Below, one piece after another: positions 38,335-46,937 of a stretch of 64,000 nt of DNA. The stretch's first letter is position 1, and the number at the start of each line of letters is the position of its first letter. The stretch comes from Comamonadaceae bacterium (GTDB lineage: Bacteria > Pseudomonadota > Gammaproteobacteria > Burkholderiales > Burkholderiaceae_C). A program made the position numbers and the translations under genes. The DNA lies in contig JAIXXF010000034.1 in the NCBI GenBank assembly GCA_027490925.1, positions 1 to 64,000 of the forward strand, in the 5' to 3' direction. The notes beneath the pieces were generated by a model. It had not been told where the DNA came from. It saw only the letters and a program-made list of their open reading frames with translations, and did no database searches.

Positions 38335-39405
38335 GTGAAATCAACCACTTACAACGCGTCGCTGGTGCGTCAGATTATAGGGCTCAAGCCGGCGTCCGGC
38401 GCCGACGCGGCGGCGCCGCAAGCCAAATTCGTCACTGTGGACGAGGATTCGACCGGTCAGCGATTGGACAATTTCCTTATTCGCCACCTCAAAGGCGTAC
38501 CGAAAACCCATGTCTACCGCATCATTCGCAGCGGCGAGGTGAGGGTGAACAAAGGCCGGGCGGCGGCAGACACCCGGGTGTCGTTGGGAGATTTGGTCCG
38601 TTTGCCGCCGCTCCGTGTGTCAGAGCGCGCTGCGGCCAAAGCTGGAGCCTTGGCCCAAGGGGCGCCCGCGCGGAGTTTTCCAGCTTTGCTCGACGACGAC
38701 CACTTGATTGCTGTGGACAAGCCCGCTGGCGTGGCGGTGCACGGGGGCAGCGGGGTCAGTTTTGGCGTGATCGAGCAACTTCGCATGGCCCGACCTCAGA
38801 CCAGATTTCTCGAGCTTGTGCACCGGCTGGACCGCGACACCTCGGGCATCTTGTTGGTGGCCAAAAAGCGCAGTGCGCTCACCCACTTGCAAGACCAGTT
38901 CCGCGACCATGCAGGCCAGAAAGCCATCCACAAAACATACCTGGCGTTGGTGACCGGCGAGTGGCCTGCACGCGTCAAGGTGATCGACTCGCCTTTGCAC
39001 AAATACCTCACGCCAGGCGCACAAGGGGATGCCGGGGCAGGCGAGCGGCGTGTCAAAGTGGTCACCAAAGACCACCCAGACGGCATGCGCGCCATCACGC
39101 TGGTAAAAGTCGCACAACGGTTGGCGGGTTACACCTTGTTGGAGGTCACGATCAAGACGGGCCGCACCCACCAGATTCGGGTCCATCTCGCATCCCAAGG
39201 CCATGTGATCGTGGGGGATGACAAATACGGCGACTTTGAGCTCAACAAATCACTGGCCCGCGCCGGGCGACTCAAGCGCATGTTCTTGCATGCGTGGCGG
39301 CTGCAATTCAACCACCCGGCGAACGGTGAGCGCGTATCGCTGACCAGCGAGCTGCCCACAGAACTCCAGGAATTTGTTGACCATGCCACTCCACCCGCCC
39401 TTTGA
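38335..39405 (+). CDS. rluC: Ribosomal large-subunit pseudouridine synthase C
   Basis: A 356-residue enzyme making pseudouridines in 23S rRNA (955, 2504, 2580 in E. coli). An S4 RNA-binding domain (about 35-95) is followed by the catalytic domain with HRLDRDTSGILLVA, where the Asp is catalytic. The start is GTG. It overlaps the following HAD gene by 23 nt, and its divergence from rne matches the common rne/rluC organisation. Confidence 0.95.
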   Translation: MKSTTYNASLVRQIIGLKPASGADAAAPQAKFVTVDEDSTGQRLDNFLIRHLKGVPKTHVYRIIRSGEVRVNKGRAAADTRVSLGDLVRLPPLRVSERAAAKAGALAQGAPARSFPALLDDDHLIAVDKPAGVAVHGGSGVSFGVIEQLRMARPQTRFLELVHRLDRDTSGILLVAKKRSALTHLQDQFRDHAGQKAIHKTYLALVTGEWPARVKVIDSPLHKYLTPGAQGDAGAGERRVKVVTKDHPDGMRAITLVKVAQRLAGYTLLEVTIKTGRTHQIRVHLASQGHVIVGDDKYGDFELNKSLARAGRLKRMFLHAWRLQFNHPANGERVSLTSELPTELQEFVDHATPPAL

Positions 39406-40069
39406 TGCACCGCGCCAGCGCCAGTTCGACCTGATCGCATTTGACTGGGACGGCACGCTGTTCGACTCCACCACCATCATCACCCGGTGTATTCAAGCGG
39501 CAGTGGCCGATGTGGGTGGCACCGTGCCCAGCGACCGCGACGCCTCTTACGTCATCGGCATGGGGCTGATGCAGGCGCTGGCCCATGCCGCGCCCGATGT
39601 GTCCAAAGACCGCTACCCAGAGCTGGGCCTGCGTTACCGCTACCACTACGCCTTGTATCAAAACGACTTGTGCCTGTTTGATGGCGTTTTGGATTTGCTC
39701 GCCGATCTCAAGGCCCGGCAGCACTGGCTCGCGGTGGCCACCGGCAAGTCCCGAGTGGGGCTGGACGAGGCGTTTCAAGCCGTGGACCTGAAACGCCTGT
39801 TTGACAGCTCCCGCACCGCCGACGAAACGGCGGGAAAGCCCCACCCGCGCATGCTCCACGAGCTGATGGCCGAATTCGGTGTGCCGCCGGAGCGCACCTT
39901 GATGGTTGGTGACACCACGCACGATTTGGAAATGGCGTTGAACGCCGGCTGTGCCAGCGTGGCGGTGAGCTATGGCGCCCACGAGCCAGACGCCTTTCAT
40001 GACTTGCGGCCCCGCGCGATCGCACATTCGGTGGCCGAACTGCGTAATTGGCTGTTGACCCACGGATAA
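39383..40069 (+). CDS. HAD-family phosphatase (phosphoglycolate phosphatase-like)
   Basis: A 228-residue HAD hydrolase. Motif I FDWDGTLFDST has nucleophile D21 and acid D23, motif II ATGKSR, motif III a Lys in GKPHPRML, and motif IV MVGDTTHDLEMA. A cap inserted after motif I makes it a C1-type, like Gph or PpaX. The substrate is uncertain. ATG at 39383 is preferred over the in-frame TTG 9 bases upstream. It lies between rluC and a Rieske protein as part of an operon. Confidence 0.92.
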   Translation: MPLHPPFDAPRQRQFDLIAFDWDGTLFDSTTIITRCIQAAVADVGGTVPSDRDASYVIGMGLMQALAHAAPDVSKDRYPELGLRYRYHYALYQNDLCLFDGVLDLLADLKARQHWLAVATGKSRVGLDEAFQAVDLKRLFDSSRTADETAGKPHPRMLHELMAEFGVPPERTLMVGDTTHDLEMALNAGCASVAVSYGAHEPDAFHDLRPRAIAHSVAELRNWLLTHG

Positions 40070-40075
40070 ACGGTC

Positions 40076-40441
40076 ATGCCCGACGCTTTCCCGCTGTGCA
40101 ACTCGCGCGATCTCCAAAACGGGGCCGATGCGGTTCCTTTTGACGTGGTGTACGCCGGACAGACGTGCCGCGCGTTCGCCGTGCGGTTTGAAGGCCAAGT
40201 CCATGCCTACCTGAACCGCTGCACCCACGTGGCCATGGAGATGGACTACCAGCCGAACCGCTTTTTCGACGACAGCGGCCGCTGGCTGTTGTGCGCCACG
40301 CATGGCGCGGCCTACCAGCCCGACACTGGCACCTGCGCTGGTGGCCCTTGTCGCGGCGGCTTGGTGCGGGTCAACCTGACCGAAACGGATGGGGTGGTCT
40401 ACTGGCATACTGCCCACAACTTGACGCGCACAGAGTTTTGA
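40076..40441 (+). CDS. Rieske [2Fe-2S] ferredoxin-like protein
   Basis: A 121-residue soluble protein with the two Rieske motifs: C49-T-H51 and C73-A-T-H76, spaced as usual for coordinating a 2Fe-2S cluster with two Cys and two His. It resembles the small ferredoxin-type Rieske subunits of dioxygenases, but no oxygenase is nearby. The electron partner is unknown. It lies in a tight run after the HAD gene (6-nt gap) and before the S49 peptidase (1-nt gap). Confidence 0.92.
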   Translation: MPDAFPLCNSRDLQNGADAVPFDVVYAGQTCRAFAVRFEGQVHAYLNRCTHVAMEMDYQPNRFFDDSGRWLLCATHGAAYQPDTGTCAGGPCRGGLVRVNLTETDGVVYWHTAHNLTRTEF

Positions 40442-40442
40442 C

Positions 40443-41441
40443 ATGATCGAACCCACCTTGACTCCCGGCAAATCTGAACCTGGCGCGAAACCGCCAGAGG
40501 CGATGGCTGCACCCGCTGAGGGCTGGGAACGTTCGGTTTTGGAGCGACTGGCCCTGGCCGCGCTGGCTGAACAAAGGGCCAGCCGCCGCTGGAGAATCTT
40601 CACCCGCTTGTCATGGCTGTTGTTTTTTGTCGTGGTCGCTGCGGTGTCGCTCGGCCGACACGGCAAAACGGGGGATGTGTCCACGCCGCACACCGCTGTG
40701 GTCTCCATCAAGGGCGAGATCGCATCTGGCTCCGACGCCAGCGCCGAATTGGTGGTGGATGCCTTGCGCGCCGCATTTGACGACAGTGGTTCACAGGCGG
40801 TTGTTCTGTTGATCAACTCACCCGGCGGCAGCCCGGTGCAGGCGGGCATCATCAACGACGAAGTGGTGCGACTGAAGGCGAAGCACAAAAAGCCGGTGTA
40901 CGCAGTGGTTGAAGAGTCATGCGCCTCGGCCGCTTACTACATTGCGGTGGCGGCCGACAAGATTTATGTAGACAAGGCGAGCATCATCGGCAGCATCGGC
41001 GTGCTGATCGATGGCTTTGGTTTCACGTCACTGATGGACAAATTGGGCGTGGAACGCCGTCTGATGACCGCCGGTGAAAACAAGGGCTTTTTGGACCCTT
41101 TCAGCCCCCAGACCGACAAGCACCGCGCCTACGCCCAGGGTCTGTTGGACCAGATCCACAAACAGTTCATCGACGTGGTGAAAGCTGGTCGCGGGCAGCG
41201 CCTCAAAGAAACGCCAGACATCTTCAGTGGTCTGTTCTGGAGTGGTCAGCAGGCCATCGAATTGGGTTTGGCCGATCACCTGGGCAACTTGGATTATGTG
41301 GCCCGAGAGGTCGTGAAGGCGGAAGAGTTGGTCGACTACACACGGCGCGAGAACGTGGCCGAGCGTTTGGCCAAGCGGTTCGGTGCAGCCATCGGCGAGG
41401 GTGCGGTGCAGGCGCTGAAGGCCATCCCGGCCATCCGTTGA
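40443..41441 (+). CDS. S49 family signal peptide peptidase-like protease
   Basis: A 332-residue inner-membrane protease. A single membrane helix (about 55-70) anchors the periplasmic serine protease domain. INSPGGSPVQA is the conserved oxyanion region, and ESCASAAYYIA contains the likely nucleophile (S162), with the general-base Lys expected in VDKASIIGSIGV or nearby. The length fits the single-domain SohB/SppA-short class. It is the last gene in the rluC-started run. Confidence 0.9.
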   Translation: MIEPTLTPGKSEPGAKPPEAMAAPAEGWERSVLERLALAALAEQRASRRWRIFTRLSWLLFFVVVAAVSLGRHGKTGDVSTPHTAVVSIKGEIASGSDASAELVVDALRAAFDDSGSQAVVLLINSPGGSPVQAGIINDEVVRLKAKHKKPVYAVVEESCASAAYYIAVAADKIYVDKASIIGSIGVLIDGFGFTSLMDKLGVERRLMTAGENKGFLDPFSPQTDKHRAYAQGLLDQIHKQFIDVVKAGRGQRLKETPDIFSGLFWSGQQAIELGLADHLGNLDYVAREVVKAEELVDYTRRENVAERLAKRFGAAIGEGAVQALKAIPAIR

Positions 41442-41443
41442 AT

Positions 41444-42223
41444 TCAGCGCCCGAGCGCGTACACCGTGGGCAGTCCCGCAGGCGAAGGGGGGGTGTGGCG
41501 CCACGCTTTCACCAAGCGACTGTGCACCTGAGCGGTAGATAGCGTCAGACCGCTGCTCACCGCCAAACGGGTGTTGTGACGCAAGGTTTGCACCAGGGCT
41601 TGGAACAACGCCGCGTTCCGATACGGTGTTTCAATGAACAGTTGGGTCTGGCCTGAGGTCAGGGCGGTCGTCTCCAAGCTGCGGATGCGCGAGGCTCGTT
41701 CCGCAGCGTCTTGCGGCAGGTAGCCAACGAAGGCAAAACTCTGCCCATTGAGCCCACTGGCCGCCAGCGCCAGCAGCAACGACACCGGCCCGACCAGCGG
41801 CACCACCGTCAGGCCCAAGTCATGGGCCGCTCGGACGACTGACGAGCCCGGGTCAGCCACCGCTGGCATGCCCGCTTCGCTCACCAATCCAAGGTCATGG
41901 CCCTGCAACGCGGGCGCGAGCAGTGGGGTGGCGTCGAAGTGACCGGTGTGGTCACCGTGTTTGTGTACCGCGTGCGGCAACTCCTGCAGGTGGTGTTCTT
42001 GGATGGGGGCCGACAGCGGTGTCACCGCATGCACCCGCTTGAGGTACGCCCGGGTGGTCTTGGCGTTCTCGCACACCCAGTGCCGAAGCCGCGCGGCCAC
42101 CAACAACGTGCCCTGTGGGATCACGTCGGTCAGCGGTGTCTGCTCAGTGACACCGAAGTCAAGGGGTGCGGGCACCAGATAGAGCGTGCCTCGGCGTAGC
42201 GTCGGCAAATCGGTGTCGGTCAT
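41444..42223 (-). CDS. RsmI-like SAM-dependent methyltransferase
   Basis: A 259-residue tetrapyrrole-methylase (TP_methylase) fold protein with the family-typical EAGMPAVADPGSSVVRAAH and VPLVGPVSLLLALAASGLNGQSF. RsmI itself makes 2'-O-methylcytidine-1402 in 16S rRNA, but canonical RsmI has a longer C-terminal domain (about 285). This protein is the shorter COG0313-related version, so the target is not certain. It is coupled to Maf by an ATGA overlap. Confidence 0.88.
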   Translation of the reverse strand: MTDTDLPTLRRGTLYLVPAPLDFGVTEQTPLTDVIPQGTLLVAARLRHWVCENAKTTRAYLKRVHAVTPLSAPIQEHHLQELPHAVHKHGDHTGHFDATPLLAPALQGHDLGLVSEAGMPAVADPGSSVVRAAHDLGLTVVPLVGPVSLLLALAASGLNGQSFAFVGYLPQDAAERASRIRSLETTALTSGQTQLFIETPYRNAALFQALVQTLRHNTRLAVSSGLTLSTAQVHSRLVKAWRHTPPSPAGLPTVYALGR

Positions 42224-42816
42224 GCGATGAGGCGCACACCGGCGGAACGCAGCAGCTGACAGGTGCGGATCAGCGGTAGACCGATCAACGCGGTTGGGTC
42301 GTCGCTGTGGATGGCCGAGAGCAACGCAATGCCCAGCCCTTCGCTTTTGGCGCTGCCAGCGCAGTCGTACGGTGTTTCAGCCAGCAGGTAAGCGTCAATT
42401 TCTTCGTCGCTGAGGTCGCGAAAGCGCACCCGCACCTCGGCCAAATCGCCCTGGGCGAAGCCACTCGCCAGGCACACAACGGCGACAGCGGTGTGAAACA
42501 CGATGGTCTTGCCCCTCATCCGTCGGAGCTGTTCTGTGGCGCGTTCGTGATCACCTGGCTTGCCTAGCGGGGTGCCGTTCAGATCGGCCACCTGATCGGA
42601 TCCGATCACCACCGCGTTGGGGTGGTGCGTCGCCACGTCTTGAGCCTTGGCCAAGGCCAAGCGTTGGGCAAGATCCTGAGGACGTTCATTGGCTCTGGGG
42701 GTTTCGTCCACCTGAGGGGCGCTCACGGTGAACGGCACATTCAGTCGGGACAACAACGCACACCGATAGGGTGAGGTAGACCCCAATACCAAGGGGCGTT
42801 GGATCACAGGATTCAT
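42220..42816 (-). CDS. Maf-like nucleoside triphosphate pyrophosphatase (YceF type)
   Basis: A 198-residue Maf-family protein with the signature LGSTSPYRCALLSRL near the N-terminus and VVIGSDQVADL (catalytic Asp). Maf proteins hydrolyse non-canonical or modified NTPs; the YceF branch prefers 7-methyl-GTP. It is divergent from the DUF177-rpmF-plsX-fab block, the same neighbourhood as E. coli yceF-yceD-rpmF. Confidence 0.93.
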   Translation of the reverse strand: MNPVIQRPLVLGSTSPYRCALLSRLNVPFTVSAPQVDETPRANERPQDLAQRLALAKAQDVATHHPNAVVIGSDQVADLNGTPLGKPGDHERATEQLRRMRGKTIVFHTAVAVVCLASGFAQGDLAEVRVRFRDLSDEEIDAYLLAETPYDCAGSAKSEGLGIALLSAIHSDDPTALIGLPLIRTCQLLRSAGVRLIA

Positions 42817-42841
42817 CCGGTGATTCTCTTACACTGTGAAG

Positions 42842-43396
42842 ATGAGTTCCTCTTTTTCGCCCCGGGCGCTTGACGTACGGGCTTTGGCCTGGGAAGGTGC
42901 CGAGGTCACCAGAACCGATCCGTTGAGCGAGCATCCTCGCTTGGCCGAAGAAGCGGTGGGGGATTTGGGGAAAGTGTCAGTTCACTGGGTCGCTACAGGG
43001 GCCATGCGCGCTGGCGCCAAGGGAGAGCCTGAGGTGTGGCTGCACTTGGTCGCTGATGCGGTGATACCACTCACATGTCAACGCTGTCTGACCCCGGTGG
43101 ACGTGCCTCTGCAAGTGGATCAACGGTTTCGGTTCGTGGCCGACGAGGCCACCGCAGAAGCGGAAGACGACGAGGCCGATGAAGACGTGCTGGCGTTGAC
43201 GACCGAGTTTGACCTGCCCACGCTGGTGGAGGACGAGCTCCTGATGGCCTTGCCCATCGTGCCGCGTCACGACCGCTGCCAGCCAGCCGCACCGCTTGCC
43301 ACCGCTGATCTGGGCGCCCATCAAGTGCCGCAGAAACCCAACCCATTTGCCGTGTTGGCGACGTTGCGTGGAGGCAATGGCCATAAGCCAAGTTGA
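42842..43396 (+). CDS. yceD: DUF177 (YceD) protein
   Basis: A 184-residue DUF177 protein with the conserved CQRC motif (ITPL-like VIPLTCQRCLTPVDVPL) and an acidic middle stretch. In plants and bacteria this family is linked to 23S rRNA accumulation, and it is nearly always encoded next to rpmF. ATG at 42842 is chosen over the GTG six bases upstream. The stop is 177 nt before rpmF, a gap longer than the few tens of bases usual here and occupied by a strongly foldable leader. Confidence 0.92.
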   Translation: MSSSFSPRALDVRALAWEGAEVTRTDPLSEHPRLAEEAVGDLGKVSVHWVATGAMRAGAKGEPEVWLHLVADAVIPLTCQRCLTPVDVPLQVDQRFRFVADEATAEAEDDEADEDVLALTTEFDLPTLVEDELLMALPIVPRHDRCQPAAPLATADLGAHQVPQKPNPFAVLATLRGGNGHKPS

Positions 43397-43410
43397 CTGG
43401 TGCGTTCGGC

Positions 43411-43416
43411 TATACT
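43411..43416 (+). promoter_or_regulatory. Candidate -10 box ahead of the rpmF leader
   Basis: TATACT lies at the end of the DUF177 gene; TTGACT at 43393-43398 is only 12 bp upstream, too short for a standard promoter, so the pairing is doubtful. Confidence 0.25.
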
Positions 43417-43430
43417 ATGAGGCTAACTGA

Positions 43431-43567
43431 AGCCGCAAGCCAGCGAGATTCGCGATTGCAAATCGGCTCACCGAAGCGATGACCACTATTTGAGCTTGTC
43501 GGTGTTGGGCCCCTGAAACGGGCCTCGATTGCGGCACCGCACCAACTGATTCACCGACACTCAGGAG
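43431..43567 (+). promoter_or_regulatory. Structured leader of rpmF
   Basis: Two independent folding domains are visible. First, AGCCG (43431-43435) with CGGCT (43464-43468) encloses the hairpin GCGA-gat-TCGC. Second, GTCGGTG (43498-43504) with CACCGAC (43552-43558), extended by TTGG with CCAA, encloses GGCCC-ctgaaac-GGGCC and a TGCGG/CCGCA hairpin. The outer stem ends 4 nt before the rpmF Shine-Dalgarno AGGAG (43563-43567), so folding could gate translation. This is by-eye pairing only. Confidence 0.5.
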
Positions 43568-43573
43568 CCACGC

Positions 43574-43756
43574 ATGGCCGTTCAGCAAAACAAAAAATCG
43601 CCCTCCAAGCGGGGCATGCACCGTTCACACAACGCTCTGGACGTGCCAGGCATCGCTGTGGAGCCCACCACGGGTGAAACCCACCTGCGCCACCACATCA
43701 GCCCCAATGGCTTTTACCGTGGCCGCCAGGTGCTGAAAAACAAATCAGAAGCCTGA
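43574..43756 (+). CDS. rpmF: 50S ribosomal protein bL32
   Basis: A 60-residue ribosomal protein with the conserved basic start [19 protein letters not shown] and the rest [17 protein letters not shown]. It has no zinc cysteines (a C- form). The Shine-Dalgarno aggag is 6 nt upstream. It is followed by an intercistronic terminator before plsX. Confidence 0.97.
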   Translation: MAVQQNKKSPSKRGMHRSHNALDVPGIAVEPTTGETHLRHHISPNGFYRGRQVLKNKSEA

Positions 43757-43774
43757 TTTTTGGCGTCCGTGCAA

Positions 43775-43813
43775 GGCCCGAAGCTACACCTTGTAGCGTC
43801 GGGCCTTTGTTTT
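43775..43813 (+). terminator. Intercistronic terminator between rpmF and plsX
   Basis: GGCCCGA-A-GCTACA pairs with TGTAGC-G-TCGGGCC around the loop CCT (13 pairs, one mismatch), followed by TTTGTTTT. It is strong and lies only 57 nt before the plsX start, so plsX and downstream genes need read-through or their own promoter. Confidence 0.85.
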
Positions 43814-43869
43814 GTCGGCTGCGCAGCATGCGCCGACCAATGTCTTTCGCAGACCTGTGCCCAACACCC

Positions 43870-44916
43870 ATGATCACCCTGGCCGTTGACTGCATGGGCG
43901 GCGACCATGGCCCGTCGGTGACGTTGGTCGCTTGCCGCCAGTTTCTGGACGCCCACCCCGATGCCCGCCTGTTGCTGGTAGGTCGATCAGACGCGTTCGT
44001 CGGCGAGCTGCACCCCCGGGCCACTCGCATTCACGCCACAGAGGTGGTGGGCATGGACGATCCGGTGGAGGTGGCGCTTCGAAAGAAGAAAGACTCATCC
44101 ATGCGGGTGGCAATCCAGCAGGTCAAAGAAGGTGCTGCCCACGCAGCGGTATCTGCTGGTAACACCGGTGCTTTGATGGCCATTGCGCGCTATCTTCTAA
44201 AAACGGTGGATGGGATTGACCGGCCGGCCATTGCCACCCAAATGCCCAACGCCTTGGGTGGTGCAACCACTGTGCTGGATTTGGGTGCGAACGTCGATTG
44301 CAGCGCCGAGCATTTGCTGCAGTTCGCGGTGATGGGGTCTGCCCTGGTGTCGGTGCTGAAAGACGAGCCTTCGCCTTCAGTGGGTTTGTTGAATGTGGGC
44401 GAAGAGGTCATCAAGGGCAGTGAAGTCATCAAGAAGGCGGGTGAACTGCTGCGATCTTCTGCCAACTCAGGTGATTTGAATTTTTTTGGGAATGTCGAGG
44501 GCAACGACATTTTCAAGGGCACGGTGGACATCGTGGTGTGCGATGGCTTCGTTGGGAACGTGGCCTTGAAGACCAGTGAGGGCCTTGCGTCGATGATCGG
44601 TGATTTTCTGAAAGACGAGTTTTCTCGCAGCTTCTTTAGAAAAATCGGCGCGATCTTTGCTTATCCTGCTTTATCCGCGCTCAAAAAACGTGTGGACCAC
44701 CGCCGCTACAACGGCGCAGCGCTGTTGGGGCTGCGCGGATTGGTGTTCAAAAGCCACGGCTCGGCCGACGCTTTCGCCTTCGAGCAGGCGATGAACCGGG
44801 CGTATGATGCGTCGCGAAACCACTTGCTTGAACGGGTTCAAGCGCGGATTGCCCGCGCGGCACCGCTGCTGGTGCCTGCGGCCTCGGCCGAAGCACTGGT
44901 CGAGCCCACCCACTGA
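43870..44916 (+). CDS. plsX: Phosphate acyltransferase PlsX
   Basis: A 348-residue enzyme making acyl-phosphate from acyl-ACP for phospholipid synthesis. The N-terminus [14 protein letters not shown], the SAGNTGALM tract and the glycine-rich LGANVDC are family features. ATG at 43870 gives the usual N-terminus; the frame extends back into the terminator and is not used there. It precedes fabH, the conserved plsX-fabH-fabD-fabG-acpP-fabF order. Confidence 0.96.
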   Translation: MITLAVDCMGGDHGPSVTLVACRQFLDAHPDARLLLVGRSDAFVGELHPRATRIHATEVVGMDDPVEVALRKKKDSSMRVAIQQVKEGAAHAAVSAGNTGALMAIARYLLKTVDGIDRPAIATQMPNALGGATTVLDLGANVDCSAEHLLQFAVMGSALVSVLKDEPSPSVGLLNVGEEVIKGSEVIKKAGELLRSSANSGDLNFFGNVEGNDIFKGTVDIVVCDGFVGNVALKTSEGLASMIGDFLKDEFSRSFFRKIGAIFAYPALSALKKRVDHRRYNGAALLGLRGLVFKSHGSADAFAFEQAMNRAYDASRNHLLERVQARIARAAPLLVPAASAEALVEPTH

Positions 44917-44919
44917 CCA

Positions 44920-45921
44920 ATGACACGCTACTCCCGCATCACCGGCACCGGCAGTTTTTTGCCGCCGCGTCGGCTCACCAACGCCGACTTGGCGGCCGAG
45001 CTGGCCCAAAAGGGAATTGAAACCAACGACGAGTGGATCGTCGAGCGCACGGGCATTCGGGCCCGACACTTCGCAGCGCCCGACGTGTGCAGCAGCGATC
45101 TGGGGTTCGAGGCTGCCAAAAATGCCTTGAAAGCGGCGGGCCGCAGTGCGTCCGACATCGATCTGATCGTTGTGGCCACCTCCACGCCAGACATGGTGTT
45201 TCCTTCCACGGCGTGCATCCTGCAGCACAAGCTGGCGCAGTCGTCTGACGACGCGCGCGGCATCGCTGGTTGCCCAGCGTTCGACGTGCAGGCGGTGTGC
45301 AGCGGCTTTGTTTATGCCCTGACCGTGGCCGACGCGATGATTCGAACCGGCTCGGCGAATCGGGCGCTGGTCGTGGGGGCTGAGGTGTTCTCCCGAATTC
45401 TGGATTTTCAAGACCGCACCACGTGCGTGCTTTTTGGTGATGGTGCCGGTGCGGTGGTGCTAGAGGCGTCAGATACGCCCGGTATCCTGGCCACCGACTT
45501 GCACGCCGACGGCAAACACGTGGGCATTTTGTGCGTGCCGGGTAACGTGTCTGGCGGTCAGGTGCTGGGCGACCCCGTGCTCAAGATGGACGGACAGGCA
45601 GTGTTCAAGCTGGCGGTGGGTGTGCTGGAAGATGCGGCCCGCGCGACGCTGGCCAAAGCGGGCAAAACCGACGCCGACATCGACTGGCTGATTCCCCACC
45701 AGGCCAACATCCGCATCATGCAGAGCACCGCCAAGAAGCTGAAACTGCCGTTGGACAAGCTGGTTGTCACGGTCGATCAGCACGGCAACACCTCGGCCGC
45801 GTCGATCCCGCTGGCCTTGGATACGTCTGTTCGCAGCGGCAAGATCAAAGCGGGTGACACCTTGATGCTCGAAGGGGTTGGCGGCGGTTTCACCTGGGGT
45901 GCTGTGCTCCTGAATTTGTAG
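44920..45921 (+). CDS. fabH: 3-oxoacyl-ACP synthase III
   Basis: A 333-residue condensing enzyme that starts fatty-acid chains from acetyl-CoA and malonyl-ACP. Catalytic C127 lies in AVCSGF, the His in PHQANIRI and the Asn in [10 protein letters not shown]. The start is 3 nt after the plsX stop. Residues 54-60 read PDVCSSD; this is sometimes an adapter-contamination warning, but here the codons are different and the frame is normal. The stop codon is part of a 17-nt repeat. Confidence 0.97.
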   Translation: MTRYSRITGTGSFLPPRRLTNADLAAELAQKGIETNDEWIVERTGIRARHFAAPDVCSSDLGFEAAKNALKAAGRSASDIDLIVVATSTPDMVFPSTACILQHKLAQSSDDARGIAGCPAFDVQAVCSGFVYALTVADAMIRTGSANRALVVGAEVFSRILDFQDRTTCVLFGDGAGAVVLEASDTPGILATDLHADGKHVGILCVPGNVSGGQVLGDPVLKMDGQAVFKLAVGVLEDAARATLAKAGKTDADIDWLIPHQANIRIMQSTAKKLKLPLDKLVVTVDQHGNTSAASIPLALDTSVRSGKIKAGDTLMLEGVGGGFTWGAVLLNL

Positions 45922-45922
45922 C
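45906..45922 (-). repeat. 17-nt repeat, copy 6, containing the fabH stop codon
   Basis: On the minus strand it reads gctacaaattcaggagc; on the plus strand it supplies the last fabH codons and TAG (45919-45921). Confidence 0.45.
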
Positions 45923-45941
45923 AATAAAAGCCCGTTTCGTC

Positions 45942-45954
45942 GGGGCTAAGCCCC
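45942..45954 (+). other. Small hairpin between fabH and fabD
   Basis: GGGGC-taa-GCCCC, followed by aatttg. It is too weak for a clear terminator but could act in the fabH/fabD junction. Confidence 0.3.
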
Positions 45955-45986
45955 AATTTGATTGTCAATCCAGCCAAACCTTGCGC

Positions 45987-46937
45987 ATGAAACCCTTTGC
46001 ATTTGTTTTTCCAGGCCAAGGCTCTCAGTCGGTGGGCATGCTCGACGCGTGGGGTGACCACCCTGCGGTGCGTGACACCCTCCGGGAGGCTTCAGATGCC
46101 CTGGGTGAAGACCTGGGGCTCCTGATTCAGCAGGGGCCCAAAGAAGCGCTGTCCTTGACCACGAACACCCAGCCCGTGATGTTGGTGGCCGCAGTGGCGG
46201 CGTACCGCGCGTGGTTGGCCGAAGGCGGTTCCCGCCCGGCGGCGGTCGCGGGTCATTCGCTGGGCGAGTATTCGGCCCTTGTGGCTGCAGGGGCGCTGGC
46301 CCTGGCCGATGCGGTCCCGCTGGTGCGTTTTCGCGCGCAGGCCATGCAAGACGCGGTGCCTGTAGGGACAGGGGCCATGGCGGCCGTTTTGGGTATGGAC
46401 GCCGACCAGGTGATGGCCCACTGCCAGCAAGTGACCGAGGCGTACGGCCCAGGCAGCGCCGAGGTGGTGGAGGCGGTGAACTTCAACGACCCGGCGCAAA
46501 CTGTGATTGCAGGCAGCAAAGCGGCCGTGGAAAAAGCCTGTGAGGCCGTCAAGGCGGCCGGTGCGAAACGCGCGCTGCCTTTGCCAGTGTCAGCGCCTTT
46601 CCACTCCAGCCTGATGAGACCTGCTGCTGACAAGCTGCGGGACCGACTGGCGTCGGTCACCTTGACAGCCCCGCAAATCCCGCTGGTGAACAACATCGAC
46701 GTGTCGGTGGAGACCGACGTGGGCCGCATACGCGATGCGCTGGTTCGTCAGGCGGCGGGTCCGGTGCGCTGGGTGGAATGCGTGCGTGCTTTGCAGGCCC
46801 GCGGGCTGACCACCTTGGTCGAATGTGGCCCTGGCAAAGTGCTGGCTGGCTTGACCAAACGCATCGACGCCGGCCTGACCGGACTGGCGTTGTACGACCC
46901 GGCCAGTCTGGCCGATGTGAAAGGACAACTGGCATGA
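45987..46937 (+). CDS. fabD: Malonyl-CoA--ACP transacylase
   Basis: A 316-residue transacylase loading malonyl onto ACP. The nucleophile is S91 in GHSLGE, and a His in PVSAPFHSSLM completes the dyad. FVFPGQGSQSVGM opens the protein. ATG at 45987 is preferred over the in-frame TTG six bases before. It overlaps fabG by four bases. Confidence 0.97.
   Translation: MKPFAFVFPGQGSQSVGMLDAWGDHPAVRDTLREASDALGEDLGLLIQQGPKEALSLTTNTQPVMLVAAVAAYRAWLAEGGSRPAAVAGHSLGEYSALVAAGALALADAVPLVRFRAQAMQDAVPVGTGAMAAVLGMDADQVMAHCQQVTEAYGPGSAEVVEAVNFNDPAQTVIAGSKAAVEKACEAVKAAGAKRALPLPVSAPFHSSLMRPAADKLRDRLASVTLTAPQIPLVNNIDVSVETDVGRIRDALVRQAAGPVRWVECVRALQARGLTTLVECGPGKVLAGLTKRIDAGLTGLALYDPASLADVKGQLA

Noticed and set aside
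43393-43416. TTGACT/TATACT as a classical promoter before rpmF
   Set aside because: The spacer is only 12 bp; kept only as a -10 candidate.
45076-45096. FabH residues PDVCSSDL resemble translated Illumina adapter read-through
   Set aside because: The amino acids match the adapter signature, but the codons differ from the adapter in the central six bases and the FabH frame continues normally, so this is coincidence.
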